Of a stretch of DNA of 64,000 nucleotides, positions 1-10,374 are shown piece by piece. Below the pieces are notes generated by a model. The model searched no databases, had not been told where the DNA came from, and was given only the letters and a program-made list of their open reading frames with translations. Made by a program: the position numbers and the translations under genes. Source of the stretch: Gymnothorax reevesii (lineage: Eukaryota; Chordata; Actinopteri; Anguilliformes; Muraenidae); NCBI GenBank assembly GCA_029721435.1, contig CM056573.1:151549947-151613946 (forward strand). The letters run 5' to 3'. Each line of letters starts with the position of its first letter. Positions within the stretch are counted from its first letter, which is position 1.

Positions 1-639
1 AAGGTATTGACACCCAACAACTCAGATGTTACTAACACCGTCAGATGAAGCACACTGACGAATGAAGTGTTCTCTACACATTTTTTTTGGCAGAAATATT
101 TATTGGTATAATAAATATGTAATAATTGTTTTATATGGGCCAAGTCAGCTATTTGCAGACTTTTTTAACTCTCAATAACGTTAAAATTATGACTCTAACT
201 TGGACCAGTTTTGGTAATATTACTGATTAAGGAAAAAAGAGCAAAACAACAGCCAGACATCCCTCATAAAGTCTCTGAATACTGCAATTTGAATATCTGA
301 CTGGATTGTAATAAAATTACATTATATGGGATAAAAGATATGGAGATGAAGTTCTGAAATAGATTTTTGTACACTAAATAGATTGCGCTCATTGAAATTT
401 GTGATTAACTTTTTTTCTGTCAGGAAATTTAAATGTACAAATTTATCCCAATTTATTATGGCCATGGAAATTGTAGCACCTGCATGACCCACTGCGGACA
501 TCTAGTGCACTATGCTGGTGCTGTAATGATAATATCATTGTATATAAATGTGATAAATTAGAAGATTTAATTCTCATGACCAAAAAGAAAAAAAAAATAT
601 CGTCAAAAATTTTACGGGAGGATTTTTTTTTTTGTTTTT
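1..639. other. AT-rich non-coding stretch
   Basis: No exon, RNA gene or recognisable element was found here. It is AT-rich with short poly-A and poly-T runs. If the zinc-finger gene to the right continues leftwards, this is intron or lies beyond it. Confidence 0.4.
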
Positions 640-1265
640 TAATTTTAAAAATTCCATTCACTTGAACAGCCATTATGAGAATGATTTCAAAGGTGGCATT
701 CCATGAAGGGCATTTTCTGGCCCAAACCACCGATTTCAAAATTATTTTCAGCATTGATAAACCACCCCATGGGGTTCATGAATCCACCCGAGAAACCTGC
801 AATATTAATTTTATTTATGACAAAAATAATATTTAAAATTTATTTTTTTTTTTTATTTTTGGGAGGGGCCACCCATTCTGGGGCCTGAAATGTTCTGAAA
901 TGGAGATTTACAGACGGCCACGTGTGTAAACGACGGTACATTTGACAAAGTTCCCGGCCATGACTCTCTCAGGGAATTTGCTGAAATTTGCCCTTGGGTA
1001 TGGCCAACATTCAGTGAAAAAAACCAGGATGTGTCGACGCAGGTAATATCTTCATCCAAACACTTGCATTTAGCGACCGTTGTAAACCCTAAAACGGGGT
1101 GTGTTGATACGAAATGGATTGTGTGAGTATGGCTCTTACTTAATTCCTCTAGTTTATGTTTTTTCAGTAATATAGTTATTATCTAGGACCCTTATGATGT
1201 TTATGCTTAAAATTATTGCCTATTCCTAGACCTTCAAACTAAAGGAGACTCAAGACCACAACTAG
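640..1265 (+). repeat. Left inverted arm of the 0.64-3.78 kb transposon
   Basis: This arm is reverse-complementary, with scattered mismatches, first to 3165-3780 and then to 2630-2742. Divergence between arms suggests an old insertion, or arms not homogenised since. Confidence 0.75.
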
Positions 1266-1302
1266 ATGACAGGTACCCTAGAGGACTAACTACCAAAAAA
1301 GG

Positions 1303-2539
1303 TTGACGACAAATCTTTCTTGGGATCAGATAAGTGCTGCGACTAGTGTGGATAAGAAGCAGGTCTCAAAGTCATTCCATACTGTGGGTGAAGCAGTGGA
1401 GAAGACCATTATTCCTCATCCTCTCAGTCCTGCTCATACATCGAAGATGATGCTATATTACGCAACACGCATTTCACAAACACAGTCTTCGGTGAAGTGG
1501 TCACTGTCATTATGGAAGGAACATATTTCTATATACATAAGAGTAAAGGCGATGAACTTCAGAGAAAGTCCTACTGCAGACACAAAAAACGAAATTATTT
1601 GAAGTTCATGAGTGTTGTGCTCCCTGATGCCTCTGTCTTGGATTCAGTTGGTCAGTATCATGGAAGTGAAAATGGTGCCAGCATTTCAAAGCACATTTTG
1701 GACAAATTGGACCATTAAAAATCCTGAATATAGGAGCATGACAATGTGATTGTCGACAGAGGCTTCAGGGATGAAATGTCTGTTCTTGAGTCCCATGGCT
1801 ATGATGCACATATGCCATCTGTGCTAAGTGGCGACTCACAGCATGACACTGAACAAGCCATTGAGAGCTACCACAAGCGGCTAAAGCAATGGACATTTCT
1901 CAAAGAACGGTCAACCTTACATCATTTTATTCCAGTCATTGGAACCTTAGTCCATGGTACATCTGCTTGTCTCAGTGCTGCTCATAGAGCCATCTACCAA
2001 CCTGATTCTGAGCAAAGAGCAGCAGATGTTGCGATTGCATGGAGGATGAAGTCTCGCTTGACCAGGCCAAACTCCCTGGCAGATAGAGTTAAGGCGGACC
2101 CAGACATGACTCGAAAAGGCAAAAGTTGTTCAGCAAAAAATGGATGTTAGTGATATACACTTTCCTCTCTTGCAGTGAGAGTACCTGAAGACAGTCACAT
2201 GTGGGGTATACCAGCTCAAGCAGGCACCAGTTTATGTCTCAGAACATCTCACCTCTGATGGAGACTTTGAGGTGTGGGTGTGCCAGTAAACAGATTAACT
2301 GCAGACATCGGTCTCAGACTAAATATAATGTCTGGATTGAATACGGCTCTTCTGATGAGGATGATCCATTCGAGGATTATTATTGTGTTTGCCCAACAGG
2401 TAAGTGTACAATCGGAATGTGTGCCCATGTGGCCTCCATCCAGTATTATCTTGGATACCTCAACCACCAGTCACAAACAAAGATGCAGCCACAAACGGCC
2501 GAATTCAAATCTGTGATAAACTATACATGCATTATTTAA
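1303..2539 (+). pseudogene. Broken DDE_4-type transposase with SWIM-like zinc finger
   Basis: Four plus-strand fragments in different frames (1303-1602, 1497-1718, 1746-2150, 2201-2539) read in order as one protein. The N-terminal part looks like a helix-turn-helix (ISAATSVDKKQVSKSF). The middle gives a DDE core: MEGTYFYIHKS, then a KKRNYLKFMSV strand, then VDRGFRDEMSVLESHGY with the second acidic residue, then a conserved ESYHKRLKQW helix. The C-terminal part has a Cys-rich unit, CVCPTGKCTIGMCAHVAS, fitting a SWIM-type CxCx(n)CxH zinc finger. DDE_4 transposases of the HARBI1/IS4EU type share the core; a SWIM tail is known in some relatives. At least three frameshifts or stops make it non-functional. 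The DDE assignment is firm; the subfamily is a guess. Confidence 0.7.
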
Positions 2540-2629
2540 TTTGTGCGAAATCTACTCAAATGTGTATCAAATATATCATATGTTAAATAAGCATGAAAGC
2601 ATGGTAGTTATTCCTCAAGGGGACCTAAC

Positions 2630-3780
2630 ACCTTGTAGTCTTGAGCCTCCTTCAGTTTGAAGGTCTAATAATAGGTAATAAGTTCAAGCATAAACATCAT
2701 AAGGGTCATGGTTAATAACTAGATTACTGAAAAAACTTATAGCTGGAGTTTGCAATTTCTTAAAATATCACTTTGTGTCATATTTGTTAAAACTGTTACT
2801 ATGACCTGACAGTGGGATGTGAGTCAGATGATCTTCGAGGAAATCAGAGTCAGCTGGCTCCATCTAGTGCTTCTAATTCCTTCTGCAAGATTTCACCGCG
2901 ACCAGGACAAAACAACCAATCAGAGAAAGGAGGAGTGACTGACGATATCAATCATTTCTTGTGCACATGCAGTGGGCCGCCCCCTCCCTTGCGCTTTTAC
3001 CCTGTGTCTACGTCCGGCCTCTGGAGTTTTTACCGAAGCAATGAATCAGGGGGCTTTGGTCTGAGACTTGAGGGGAGGGGGTGGGTTTAGAGGTGAGGCT
3101 ACATTCAAATTTTGCTTGCTGTTCCAAGATTGCATACTCGAGCTTTAAACTAGAAGAACTAAGTGAGCGCCACACTCACACAATCCATTTAGCATCAAAA
3201 CACCTCATTTTAGGGTTTACAACGGTCGGTTGATGCAAGTGTTCGGATGAAGAGGTTACTGTGTCAACACATACTGGTTTTTTCTTTGAATGCTGCCCAT
3301 ACTCTGGGGCAAATTTCAGGAAATTCCCTTTGTGTGTCATGGCTGGGAAAATGTACCGCCATTTACATGTGTAGCCATTGGAAATCTCCATTTCAGAACA
3401 TATTTTTTTGATGAAATATCTTCCTATCTCGGCAGTATGACATCAATTTCAACAAATTCTTTTTTCATTCATTAAGAAAATATCTCAGCTACAATGCGCA
3501 TTGATATGCCCATGATTATAATCATTGGTAACACTTTGTGGGGCCCAATAATGGGTGGCCCCTCCAAAAAACAAAACAATGTTAAAAATACCACTTTTTT
3601 TTGTTGTAATGATGAAAAACCAACATCGCAGGTTTCTCGAGCGGATTCATGATCCCCATGGGGGTGGTTTATCAATGCTGAAAATTATTTTGAAATTGGT
3701 GGTTTGGGCCAGAAAACCCCTTTAATGGGACTCGATCTTTGAAATGATTCTAATGAAGGCTGCTCAAGTTAATGGAATTT
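2630..3780 (-). repeat. Right inverted arm, interrupted
   Basis: The block 2630-2742 pairs with 1140-1265 and the block 3144-3780 pairs with 640-1140. The two blocks are contiguous in the left arm but separated here by about 400 bp. Confidence 0.72.
2743..3143. mobile_element. About 400-bp segment inserted in the right arm
   Basis: This stretch has no partner in the left arm, whose sequence runs straight through the corresponding point (near 1150). It is more GC-rich than its surroundings at 2940-3100. It holds a CCAAT box (2918) and a run of G/A near 3070. No terminal inverted repeat or target duplication was confirmed, so it could be a small non-autonomous element or a deletion in the left arm. 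Confidence 0.5.
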
Positions 3781-4288
3781 TTAAACATTATAATTTGGAC
3801 ATGCTGCTGGCACTACAGCAAAAGCCATAAGGTGACCAGCATCAATCACAGCCCTTCTCTATACACCTAAAACAATCACAATGAGTGAGACATCATTCTC
3901 AGAAAAACTGCTTGGGTTACCACATTTGGAAGTTTGAGCTGATGGTGGCGCTAAAGGACAGGTTTTAGGGTCACACAAAAGCATTCGGTCCTCCCTCAGT
4001 ACACCATGAACGATAGCTGGATTCCCGAGAGCCCATACCTCCGTCAGCATAGCTAGATTAACTTTTAGCTTATGTCTCAGCTGTACTTTGGCCTAGATAT
4101 GCCAAAATTTAACGACTTGTTCCTCTTGTGCTGCTCTAACATCCTGCAAAGTTGGTTAAAATGTATGCAACCATCTGAGCTATCTTGCTAAACAGACAAA
4201 CAAATAAATAAACAGGAGCAAACGCATAACTTCCTGGCGGAGGTAATGAACACAAGAAGTTTCAGGTCATTGTAATAAATACTGATCT
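3781..4288. repeat. Repeat tail ending in a GGCGGAGGTAAT motif
   Basis: The end of this stretch (about 4225-4250) matches by memory the 3' terminus common to many fish dispersed repeats, in which a 'cttcctggcggaggtaat' end follows text on temperature-like degenerate filler. No coding potential was seen. The left boundary is not visible. Confidence 0.3.
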
Positions 4289-4884
4289 GGGTCCGTATTC
4301 ACAAAGCATCTTATCTTACCGCTAGGAGTACTCCTAAGTCGCGCTAAAACAGTTTATGTAGGAGTAAAGTCTTGGAAGTTATTCACAAAGCCGCTGAGAG
4401 CAACTTTTAGTTAAGAAAACTGGTGAGTCCTAGAATAGGAGCAGCTCTGAGATAAGTGGGAGTAAATCTCCGTTGCTATGGATGACGTGAAGTCTCATGC
4501 ACGAGTCTTGGGACAATGAGCACGGTGATTGGTTGGTTTGGTGACTGGGGGGCCGATTGAAAAATATCCTAACCCATTGAGGAAAAAATGAGGAAATAGT
4601 CTGCGCGGCTGGTTTGTCCCATAAAATAATAACATGTTGAGCACTCCTGAAAATGCACTATGCGCAGTGGCCACATATCACGCTCTAGGCAAATAAACAT
4701 AGGAAAGAGATTGTGGTAAAAACACCAATAGCTTAAAACGAGTCAAAAATAAAACTTGTAATTTTCCCCAATAATTGGCAACTTATTACCCAATGAGAAT
4801 ATGTTGCGATCATTTAAATGACGAGCCGTTCAAGTTTGTTTGCCCTAAACTGTCACGGATGAAAGTTCAAATAGGACGCAAAAG

Positions 4885-5025
4885 CCCAACTGGAGCTACG
4901 ACCAGTTACTGCTGCTGGCCCAGTTGGTGCTGGAGCGAAAGCATGTAGTCAAAGGGAAAGGAGGTCTTTCACAGTATAGGGAAAAATGCCCACAGCCCGA
5001 TCTGAACAAGCTTTTGATATTATGA
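4885..5025 (+). pseudogene. Myb/SANT-like DNA-binding ORF remnant (Harbinger accessory protein)
   Basis: The frame starting at 4885 reads PNWSYDQLLLLAQLVLERK, then HVVKGKGGLS, ending at a stop at 5023-5025. A tryptophan followed by a leucine-rich helix with 'LVxExxxxxxGK' is the signature of the Myb/SANT-like protein encoded beside Harbinger transposases. Only the first helix region survives; the rest of the domain is lost. The frame stays open upstream to a stop at 4846-4848, with no clear start codon. Confidence 0.6.
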
Positions 5026-5499
5026 AACACATCTGGTAACTCCACGGGAAACAAGTTTTATATGCCTGATTTGCATACAGGAAGTGAACTATGGCCCACT
5101 TAGTACATGCTCTATTTTTATGAGACAATGCTCAAAAATATCAAAGGAACTCTCATTTGTAAGAATGAATAGTTTGTTTTAAATAGGAAAGGATTTTCAA
5201 AGTTTACCCAAAATAGTTGATATGTACTTAAAATCATAAGCAATCACTAAAAAAGAATGGTATAATGGCTTCAAAATGGTATGAATTCATTCTGGATCAT
5301 TCCAGATCATGTCAACTAGCAAGCTGTAATCGAGTCCTTACATCTAATATTGTGTGTCTATCCTGGATAAAGACAAGAAAAATATTATCTATATCAATTT
5401 ACAGCTTCAATTCTTGCAATTCTTGCATTTAAATATGTATACAAAATATGACATAGGCTGGTATTATGACGATCTATTAAATGTAGCCCTCGCTCGACA

Positions 5500-5735
5500 G
5501 CGTAATAAAATAATTCATGCATAGTAGGAAGAGGTACAGCACCAAAGCCACTGTCCCCGAGCAAGTGGCATCGCAGGCACATAATGCCTGTCAAATAATT
5601 GACATAAGCTGCTTTCCATTAAAATGCGAGTCTTGCATGGATCCTAACCATTTCACAACAATGTCCAAAGTATAGTATTCAGCATCAAATACCATCAAGG
5701 TGTTGATGGAATGAACTTCTTCCTATTTACAAATG
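5500..5735 (-). pseudogene. HARBI1-like transposase remnant
   Basis: On the minus strand one frame gives HSINTLMVFDAEYYTLDIVV followed by KWLGSMQDSHF, and another gives LLGDSGFGAVP. In HARBI1-type nucleases these correspond to the conserved strand 'HSINxQxVCDAdyxixNVxAxwPGSxHDS' and the 'LLGDSGY' motif with the second catalytic aspartate. At least one frameshift and two stops separate the pieces. The direction is opposite to the Myb-like remnant, as in intact elements. Confidence 0.65.
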
Positions 5736-6010
5736 CCTACGGGCCCTGGTCATCATGCTACCACACATGATCAGCGGTAGCATCCAAGGTGAATCCATAT
5801 TATACCTGAAAATACGGTTTTGGATATATGATAACGGCCAGTGCTTTGCCTTGCAGGAATTAATATTACCATTAATCTATATAAATGAACAGTAAACTGT
5901 ATTGTGATTTCTACCATACAACACTAAACATAGTGTTTCCCTCGGTCATTGTTAATGGATGGGGGTTGATAAAGTGTTTCTTTTTCATCAACAATACTGC
6001 ATGAACTTAC

Positions 6011-6136
6011 CTTCCCCAGTACTAATAAAGACATCTGGTGAAGGGTCCACCTGCATCAGTTCCTCTCTGCTCCGTTCAAATTCCTCATTTTCGGGAATGT
6101 CTTTCCGTGCCCCACATCCAGGAGGTACAGGCACCC
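6011..6136 (-). CDS. Internal exon 6 of zinc-finger gene 1 (acidic linker)
   Basis: This 126-bp exon begins after a pyrimidine-rich acceptor ending in TGTGTAG and ends at GGGGAAG|GTAAGT, an excellent donor. It enters and leaves in phase 1, so it fits directly after the 6264-6572 exon (phase 1 out). The first codon spans the junction and reads TGG. The exon encodes about 42 residues: VPVPPGCGARKDIPENEEFE then RSREELMQVDPSPDVFISTGE. No finger is present. The PGCGAR segment echoes PGCGRTR in the 7177-7510 exon, which suggests that these linker exons arose by duplication. The transcript continues beyond this exon to the left, but no further exon was recognised before the window edge. Confidence 0.72.
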
Positions 6137-6263
6137 CTACACAGAAAGGGAAGAGAAAGTCAAGTTTATGCAGAATAAATCATTGAAGCAATACAGCTGC
6201 AGGCATGGATATCATAGGTAGCAAGTTATAATGCTGTTACAACAGTGTAAAGCCAATCCTTAC

Positions 6264-6572
6264 AGATTCCACTGCTGTCGGTGAAAGGTCCAGAATGGAG
6301 ATCTGGTTCCACTGATCCTTCAGTGCTAGCATGACCCTGGTCATCCTGTTGATCCAGTGCTGCTGCCCTAGACACCAGCAAAACTGGGAAACCATGCTCC
6401 TTCTGAGGAGGAGCGAAAGCCACCTCTCTCTCCTCCTCCTTCACCTGAAAGACGATGCACTCCTCATCACCACCCACCCCAACATCCAGTGCCAACGGGG
6501 AAGCATCGACTGCGCCTCCCCTATCCCCATGTCCTTGACCTTCTCCTCCATCAAGTAGCATGGCCTCAGAAT
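6264..6572 (-). CDS. Internal exon 5 of zinc-finger gene 1 (acidic linker)
   Basis: This 309-bp exon follows an acceptor with a clear pyrimidine tract (tgctgttgtccatcacag) and ends at ATCT|GTAAGG. It is a symmetric phase 1-1 exon of 103 codons, so it could be skipped without changing frame. The product starts near SEAMLLDGGEGQGHGDRGG and contains DEECIVFQVKEEEREVAF and HGFPVLLVSR, ending SGPFTDSSGI. It is acidic, has no fingers and no membrane segment. The 'VFxVKEE' unit also occurs in exon 4 (VRVFLVKEEN). Similar acidic 'VKEE' linkers are common ahead of finger arrays in fish C2H2 proteins and often carry SUMO-type VKxE sites; that role is inferred. Confidence 0.72.
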
Positions 6573-7176
6573 CTGTGATGGACAACAGCAATCACACACT
6601 TCACGATACCGATGGTTTTAAATAGACTGATAGTCAAGCTCTACAAATAAACAGAATTTGTAAAGTGAATATCAGAGGGCTGCCAAACATTTCTCAATTA
6701 CTACTTCTGACTGTCAGAAATGCACCAATTAAATTTCACATCAAAAAGGCTGGGACAGCTTCCAAATACCACCAACTTTGACAACAGGAAATGACATTTT
6801 TCCATTCATTTCAGAAGTTTGGAATTTTCCATTTTCCCAAATAATCTTGCTTGATTAAGTTGATTTTATCAAGAAAGGATAATTTGCATTTATTCATATC
6901 AATTTATTAGTTTATTTTATCAGGTCAATGCATATTAATGGACATTCCAGTACACTACAGTTCAGCCACAGAGGCTCATTTTCATCTGTAGACCCTCAGT
7001 TGTATTTGCTATGTGAGCAAACCAGAGGACCCAAAGGAAACTCTGAAGGACATGCACTATTTGGCTAAGAAGGGGATACATAAGTTATATTAAAAGGAAA
7101 AATGATGAAATGTTGAATGCGGGTTAAACTGTGGATGTTACCAGCTCAATTATCAAGATTTCCAGCAGACCAGTAC

Positions 7177-7510
7177 CTGCACAGGTAGTGCCCTTGGCTG
7201 TCATCTTCTCAGTCCCTTTCTCATCACGAGTACGCCCACATCCAGGGAGCTCTTGCACCTTGTCCGAAATAAGAGGATTCTCCTCCTTCACCAAAAACAC
7301 ACGAACTCCTCCCTGCTGCTCGTAAGGAAGCACCTGTTCAATGGCTCCACTCTCCATAACCGATTCAACACATGGACTTTTTTGGCATGGCACTAAGGAG
7401 AAGTCCTCCACCTTGATCACCTGACCTGTCACAGCCCTCACTAGTGGCATCCCACTGGCTCCATCCTGAGGACTCATTTCCAAGCCAAATCCCACAGAGG
7501 TACGATTTAC
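7177..7510 (-). CDS. Internal exon 4 of zinc-finger gene 1 (acidic linker)
   Basis: The acceptor TTTGAAACAG|GTAAAT opens in phase 0, and the donor TGTGCAG|GTACTG closes in phase 1 (334 bp). Phase 0 at the start is exactly what the unusual phase-0 donor of the 4.3-kb exon requires, giving the join NSL|VNRTS. The product contains VIKVEDFSLVP, then VRVFLVKEENPL and PGCGRTRDEKG. IKVED and VKEE are consistent with SUMO acceptor consensus sites (psi-K-x-E). No zinc finger is seen. A weaker alternative acceptor exists inside the exon (CCTCAG|GATGG), which would remove about 16 residues in the same phase. Confidence 0.7.
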
Positions 7511-8219
7511 CTGTTTCAAATGAAAGGCTATAGATCAGGCACCAAAATAATTATTCAGCCGTCTAACATGTTTGATATTTCAATCTTGCACTATTTCAGT
7601 CACAGATTGTTGCTTGAACAGATTTCCTGAGCTCCAGCTTCAGCTCTTCTCACACTCAGCTGCTGAAGTGCATGCGTGAAACAGATTTCTGCTCTGCTCT
7701 AGAATTTTTTGAGCAAAAAATTGTCAAAGTTCCTCAACCAATAGAATGCCTGGTGAAGTGCTGACCAATGAAATTATCCCAGCATCACTGAGGATGCGTT
7801 GGCTCAGTTTACTATTTAAGCAGATCCATCTGCTTTTGCCCTCCAAGGCTACATAACTATGGAGTTCCCTCTCTACGACTTGTGGAATGAAAGGGCTATT
7901 CTAATATTTAAGTACCAGTCAATGCCTATACTTTCCACCTATGTATACACCAGTAAGCTGTACACTGTAAATCAGTATAATTTATTCATGGTACCATATA
8001 TGGTTAGCTTCAAGTGTTCTTGCAAGGCTCACATGAAAATGTTAAAATAATTTGGCAAGTAGGGCCAAGTTAGATGGATTACATGACCCATTTATGAAAA
8101 GCCAACCTATCAAAGTTGAGTGCAAGTCAGCTTTCCCGAATTCAGTTGAAAAAACTTTAAAGATAAGTCGACATGGTCTACAATATCCCCCGCTAATTGT
8201 GTGCTTCTTATTTTCGAAC
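7511..8219. other. Intron sequence without recognised element
   Basis: Part of the roughly 6-kb intron between exons 3 and 4 of zinc-finger gene 1. Two CCAAT-like boxes (near 7740 and 7765) and a 'tatttaag' stretch at 7813 give it a promoter-like look, but there is no first exon to support this. Confidence 0.35.
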
Positions 8220-8390
8220 TCCATCAAGGCCTTTATGGTCTGAAGCTACACACCAAATTTGATTGTCCTATCTGTAATAGTTTCTGAGAAAAGTTATCCC
8301 CTTTCTCTCGGAAGGACGGATGGATGGACACACGCACACACAGAGGTCAAACCTATATCCCCCTCCCACGTGTTGGCGGGGGATAATAAA
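8220..8390. repeat. Short dispersed element with G-rich end
   Basis: The sequence has 'accaaatttgattgtcctatct', then a ggatgga/cacacgcacaca simple stretch, and ends in 'ttggcgggggataataa'. The same plan (simple-repeat core, terminal C or G run plus ataataa) is seen at 25236-25470 and 41800-42015, so this is probably one MITE-like class in this genome. Confidence 0.45.
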
Positions 8391-9042
8391 GAAAAAGTAC
8401 TCTTGCACTTGTAAGCTACAACTTAAGTTCTAGTCAGTCAATAGAAGGGTCAGATGGGTCAAGAAAAAACAGATTTTTTTAATTTTTGGAATACCATAGC
8501 TACCCCAGGCCACCACCTTATCATGCCTTATGTTTCCTTACTGTACAGGCACAGGTGAGTAACTCCAGAAAAAACTGCAGATGTGGCTTGAATAGTTCAG
8601 CCACAATAGAGCTTAGAAAAATGGCGCGGAAGTAAAGATGTTTTTCTGAAGCATGACCCTTTTAACTCCCCACAGTGGTCATATTTCATGAACCAATGAT
8701 CCACGGAACCTAATTTTTTCAAAATATCCTAAAAATGGCTGTCCAACATATGCGTGAAGTCTGAGGAAAATCAGATATGGTCAAGCTGGGACCACCCTGA
8801 TATTTGCCAAAGTTGACATAGAATGACCCAAGGGTGTTTTCCGTGCATTGAATCCTTTTTTTAAAGTTAACCCAGTTCATCTTCAAGAGGATGATATTAC
8901 AAACACAGTGGTTAACCTCATGTTTCTGGCAAGAAAAGAATGCATAAGGTTTGTGTTAGATGTGTAACGCTAATTAGAATTCAGAGAATTGGAATAGTGA
9001 GTGGTCTTTCCCCAAAATGAAAAGCTCCAAATTTTAGATATA
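8391..9042. other. Intron sequence, nothing recognised
   Basis: AT-rich sequence with no open frame of note, no inverted repeats found and no RNA gene. Confidence 0.35.
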
Positions 9043-9787
9043 CAGTGGCTCCAATAAGTATTTGTACACTACTTGAAAATTCGACTACATAACAGCTTTT
9101 GTATATTCGGCTAGATGCTTGCTATTGTGTGTAAAAGTGATCAAAATATTTGATAATCAATATGTTTTAAACAAATATTTAATGTCAAAATGGCATATTT
9201 AGTCAGATAGGCGATTATCTGACCCAATAAGTATCTGTACAGTTCCATTAGTGAGTCACAAAACTTATAATACTCGCCTAAAATTGACTCAAGATGTTTA
9301 CAAGACATGGTTGACTCACTTGGTCTGATTTGGTCAAGCGTGACCATACTGGACACTTCCTCTGTACACAGACTGGCCTATATAAATGGCCTGACCATGC
9401 CCATAATGTATTCCTGTGATATATGGCTAAGACAGGCGAGATACCCCGTCGAATGCGGGTGCAAATCATTCAGCTACATAAAGAAGGCCAAAGCACCAGA
9501 AAAATTGGAACTCGGCTATCGTTACGCCACACGACCGTGCAGTATATCATCAAGAAGTACAAACAGTCTGAACGCATAGCCAATGCAGCCAGGAAAGGAC
9601 GTCCCAGGAAGACCAGCCAGCGCACTGACCGGCACATCTCCCTGCTGGTACAGAGGGAGAGACAGTCCTCGGCCTCCAGTCTTGCCACCAAAGTGGAGGA
9701 AGCAACTGGAAGCCATGTTTGTGCCCAGGCCATCCGTAACTGGCTCCATGAAGTACAGTAGTGTACAAATACTTATTGGAGCCACTG
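9043..9787 (+). mobile_element. Internally deleted Tc1/mariner element
   Basis: It begins cagtggctccaataagtat (9043) and ends with the inverse atacttattggagccactg (9787). It is flanked on both sides by TA (9041-9042 and 9788-9789), the Tc1 target duplication. At 745 bp it is about half the length of a full Tc1 element. The transposase runs straight into the right terminal repeat, so the deletion removed the whole catalytic half. Confidence 0.9.
9423..9761 (+). pseudogene. Tc1 transposase, DNA-binding half only
   Basis: The open frame gives MAKTGEIPRRMRVQIIQLHK, with QSTRKIGTRLSLRHTTVQYIIKK as the first helix-turn-helix of the paired-like domain. A basic RKGRPRKTS hook follows, and then the second HTH (ISLLVQRERQSSASSLATKV, ending VCAQAIRNWLHE). 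The frame then enters the terminal repeat and stops. The DDE/D catalytic domain that should follow (about 200 residues) is missing. The remaining 112 codons are fully open, so a DNA-binding-only protein could in principle still be made. Whether it is transcribed is unknown. Confidence 0.85.
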
Positions 9788-9789
9788 TA

Positions 9790-10030
9790 AATCCTTATTT
9801 TTTGAAGATTGGTATGAGAGGAATATATGGTCTATAGTTGACTTGATGGGACACGATTGGCAATTTCTTAACTTATGAACAATTCTGTATGAAATATACA
9901 GTATTTGGTTATATATACACGGTTAAATTTGGTTAAATATACGGTTCTGAAGCTATTGGGCAATGCTATGTCATTCAGAGTCTGTAAGTTAAGGTATATA
10001 ACATTATTTTAAAAATAGTGCCAGGGCACT
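9790..10030. other. Intron sequence, nothing recognised
   Basis: Short AT-rich interval between two mobile elements. Confidence 0.3.
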
Positions 10031-10374
10031 GTAGCTCACCTGCCTAACTTATGACATTGCTATATTGCATTGTAGGTGATTTTGATGGCATTTAACAAAA
10101 TGGTCTTTAAAAACAAAGCAAAGGCAATAGAGTAGCTATTCTCTACAGGCTAAGCAGGTAATCAAATGCACATCATTATCACCTAAAATAGCAGTACGAT
10201 TCCCGAAATAAAATTCAGAATTACCCAATGCAACCAAATCTTCACCACAGATTAAAATGGTGCTCTTTAGAATATTTCATTTGTATTGCTGCAGGAATTT
10301 ACCAAAACATTTATAAACAAATTGCCATGTATAGGTGATTTAGACAGCATGGCGCATGTGCAAAGGTCAAAGGG

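Larger units (their letters stand above)
640..3780 (+). mobile_element. DDE transposon with very long inverted arms (IS4EU/PIF-Harbinger-like)
   Basis: Sequence at 640-1265 is repeated in inverse orientation at 2630-3780, giving arms of roughly 600 bp or more around a broken transposase. Clear paired blocks include the 'ggcccaaaccacc/ggtggtttgggcc' region near 720 and 3700, 'tgtaaaccctaaaacg' near 1080 against 'ttttagggtttacaac' near 3215, and 'aaacatcataagggtc' near 2695 against 'gacccttatgatgttt' near 1190. The exact outer ends and target duplication could not be fixed because similarity fades near 640 and 3780. The element sits between the last visible exon of the minus-strand zinc-finger gene and the window edge. 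Family assignment rests on the transposase, not on the ends. Confidence 0.72.
4289..5760. mobile_element. PIF/Harbinger relic
   Basis: The left terminus starts with 'gggtccgtattcacaaagc' followed by the 'aggagtactcctaa' palindrome, a familiar teleost Harbinger/MITE end. Downstream there are remains of the two proteins Harbinger elements normally carry: a Myb/SANT-like ORF on the plus strand (4885-5025) and a HARBI1-like transposase on the minus strand (about 5500-5735). A matching right-hand terminus was not found, so the right end appears truncated. Confidence 0.65.
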
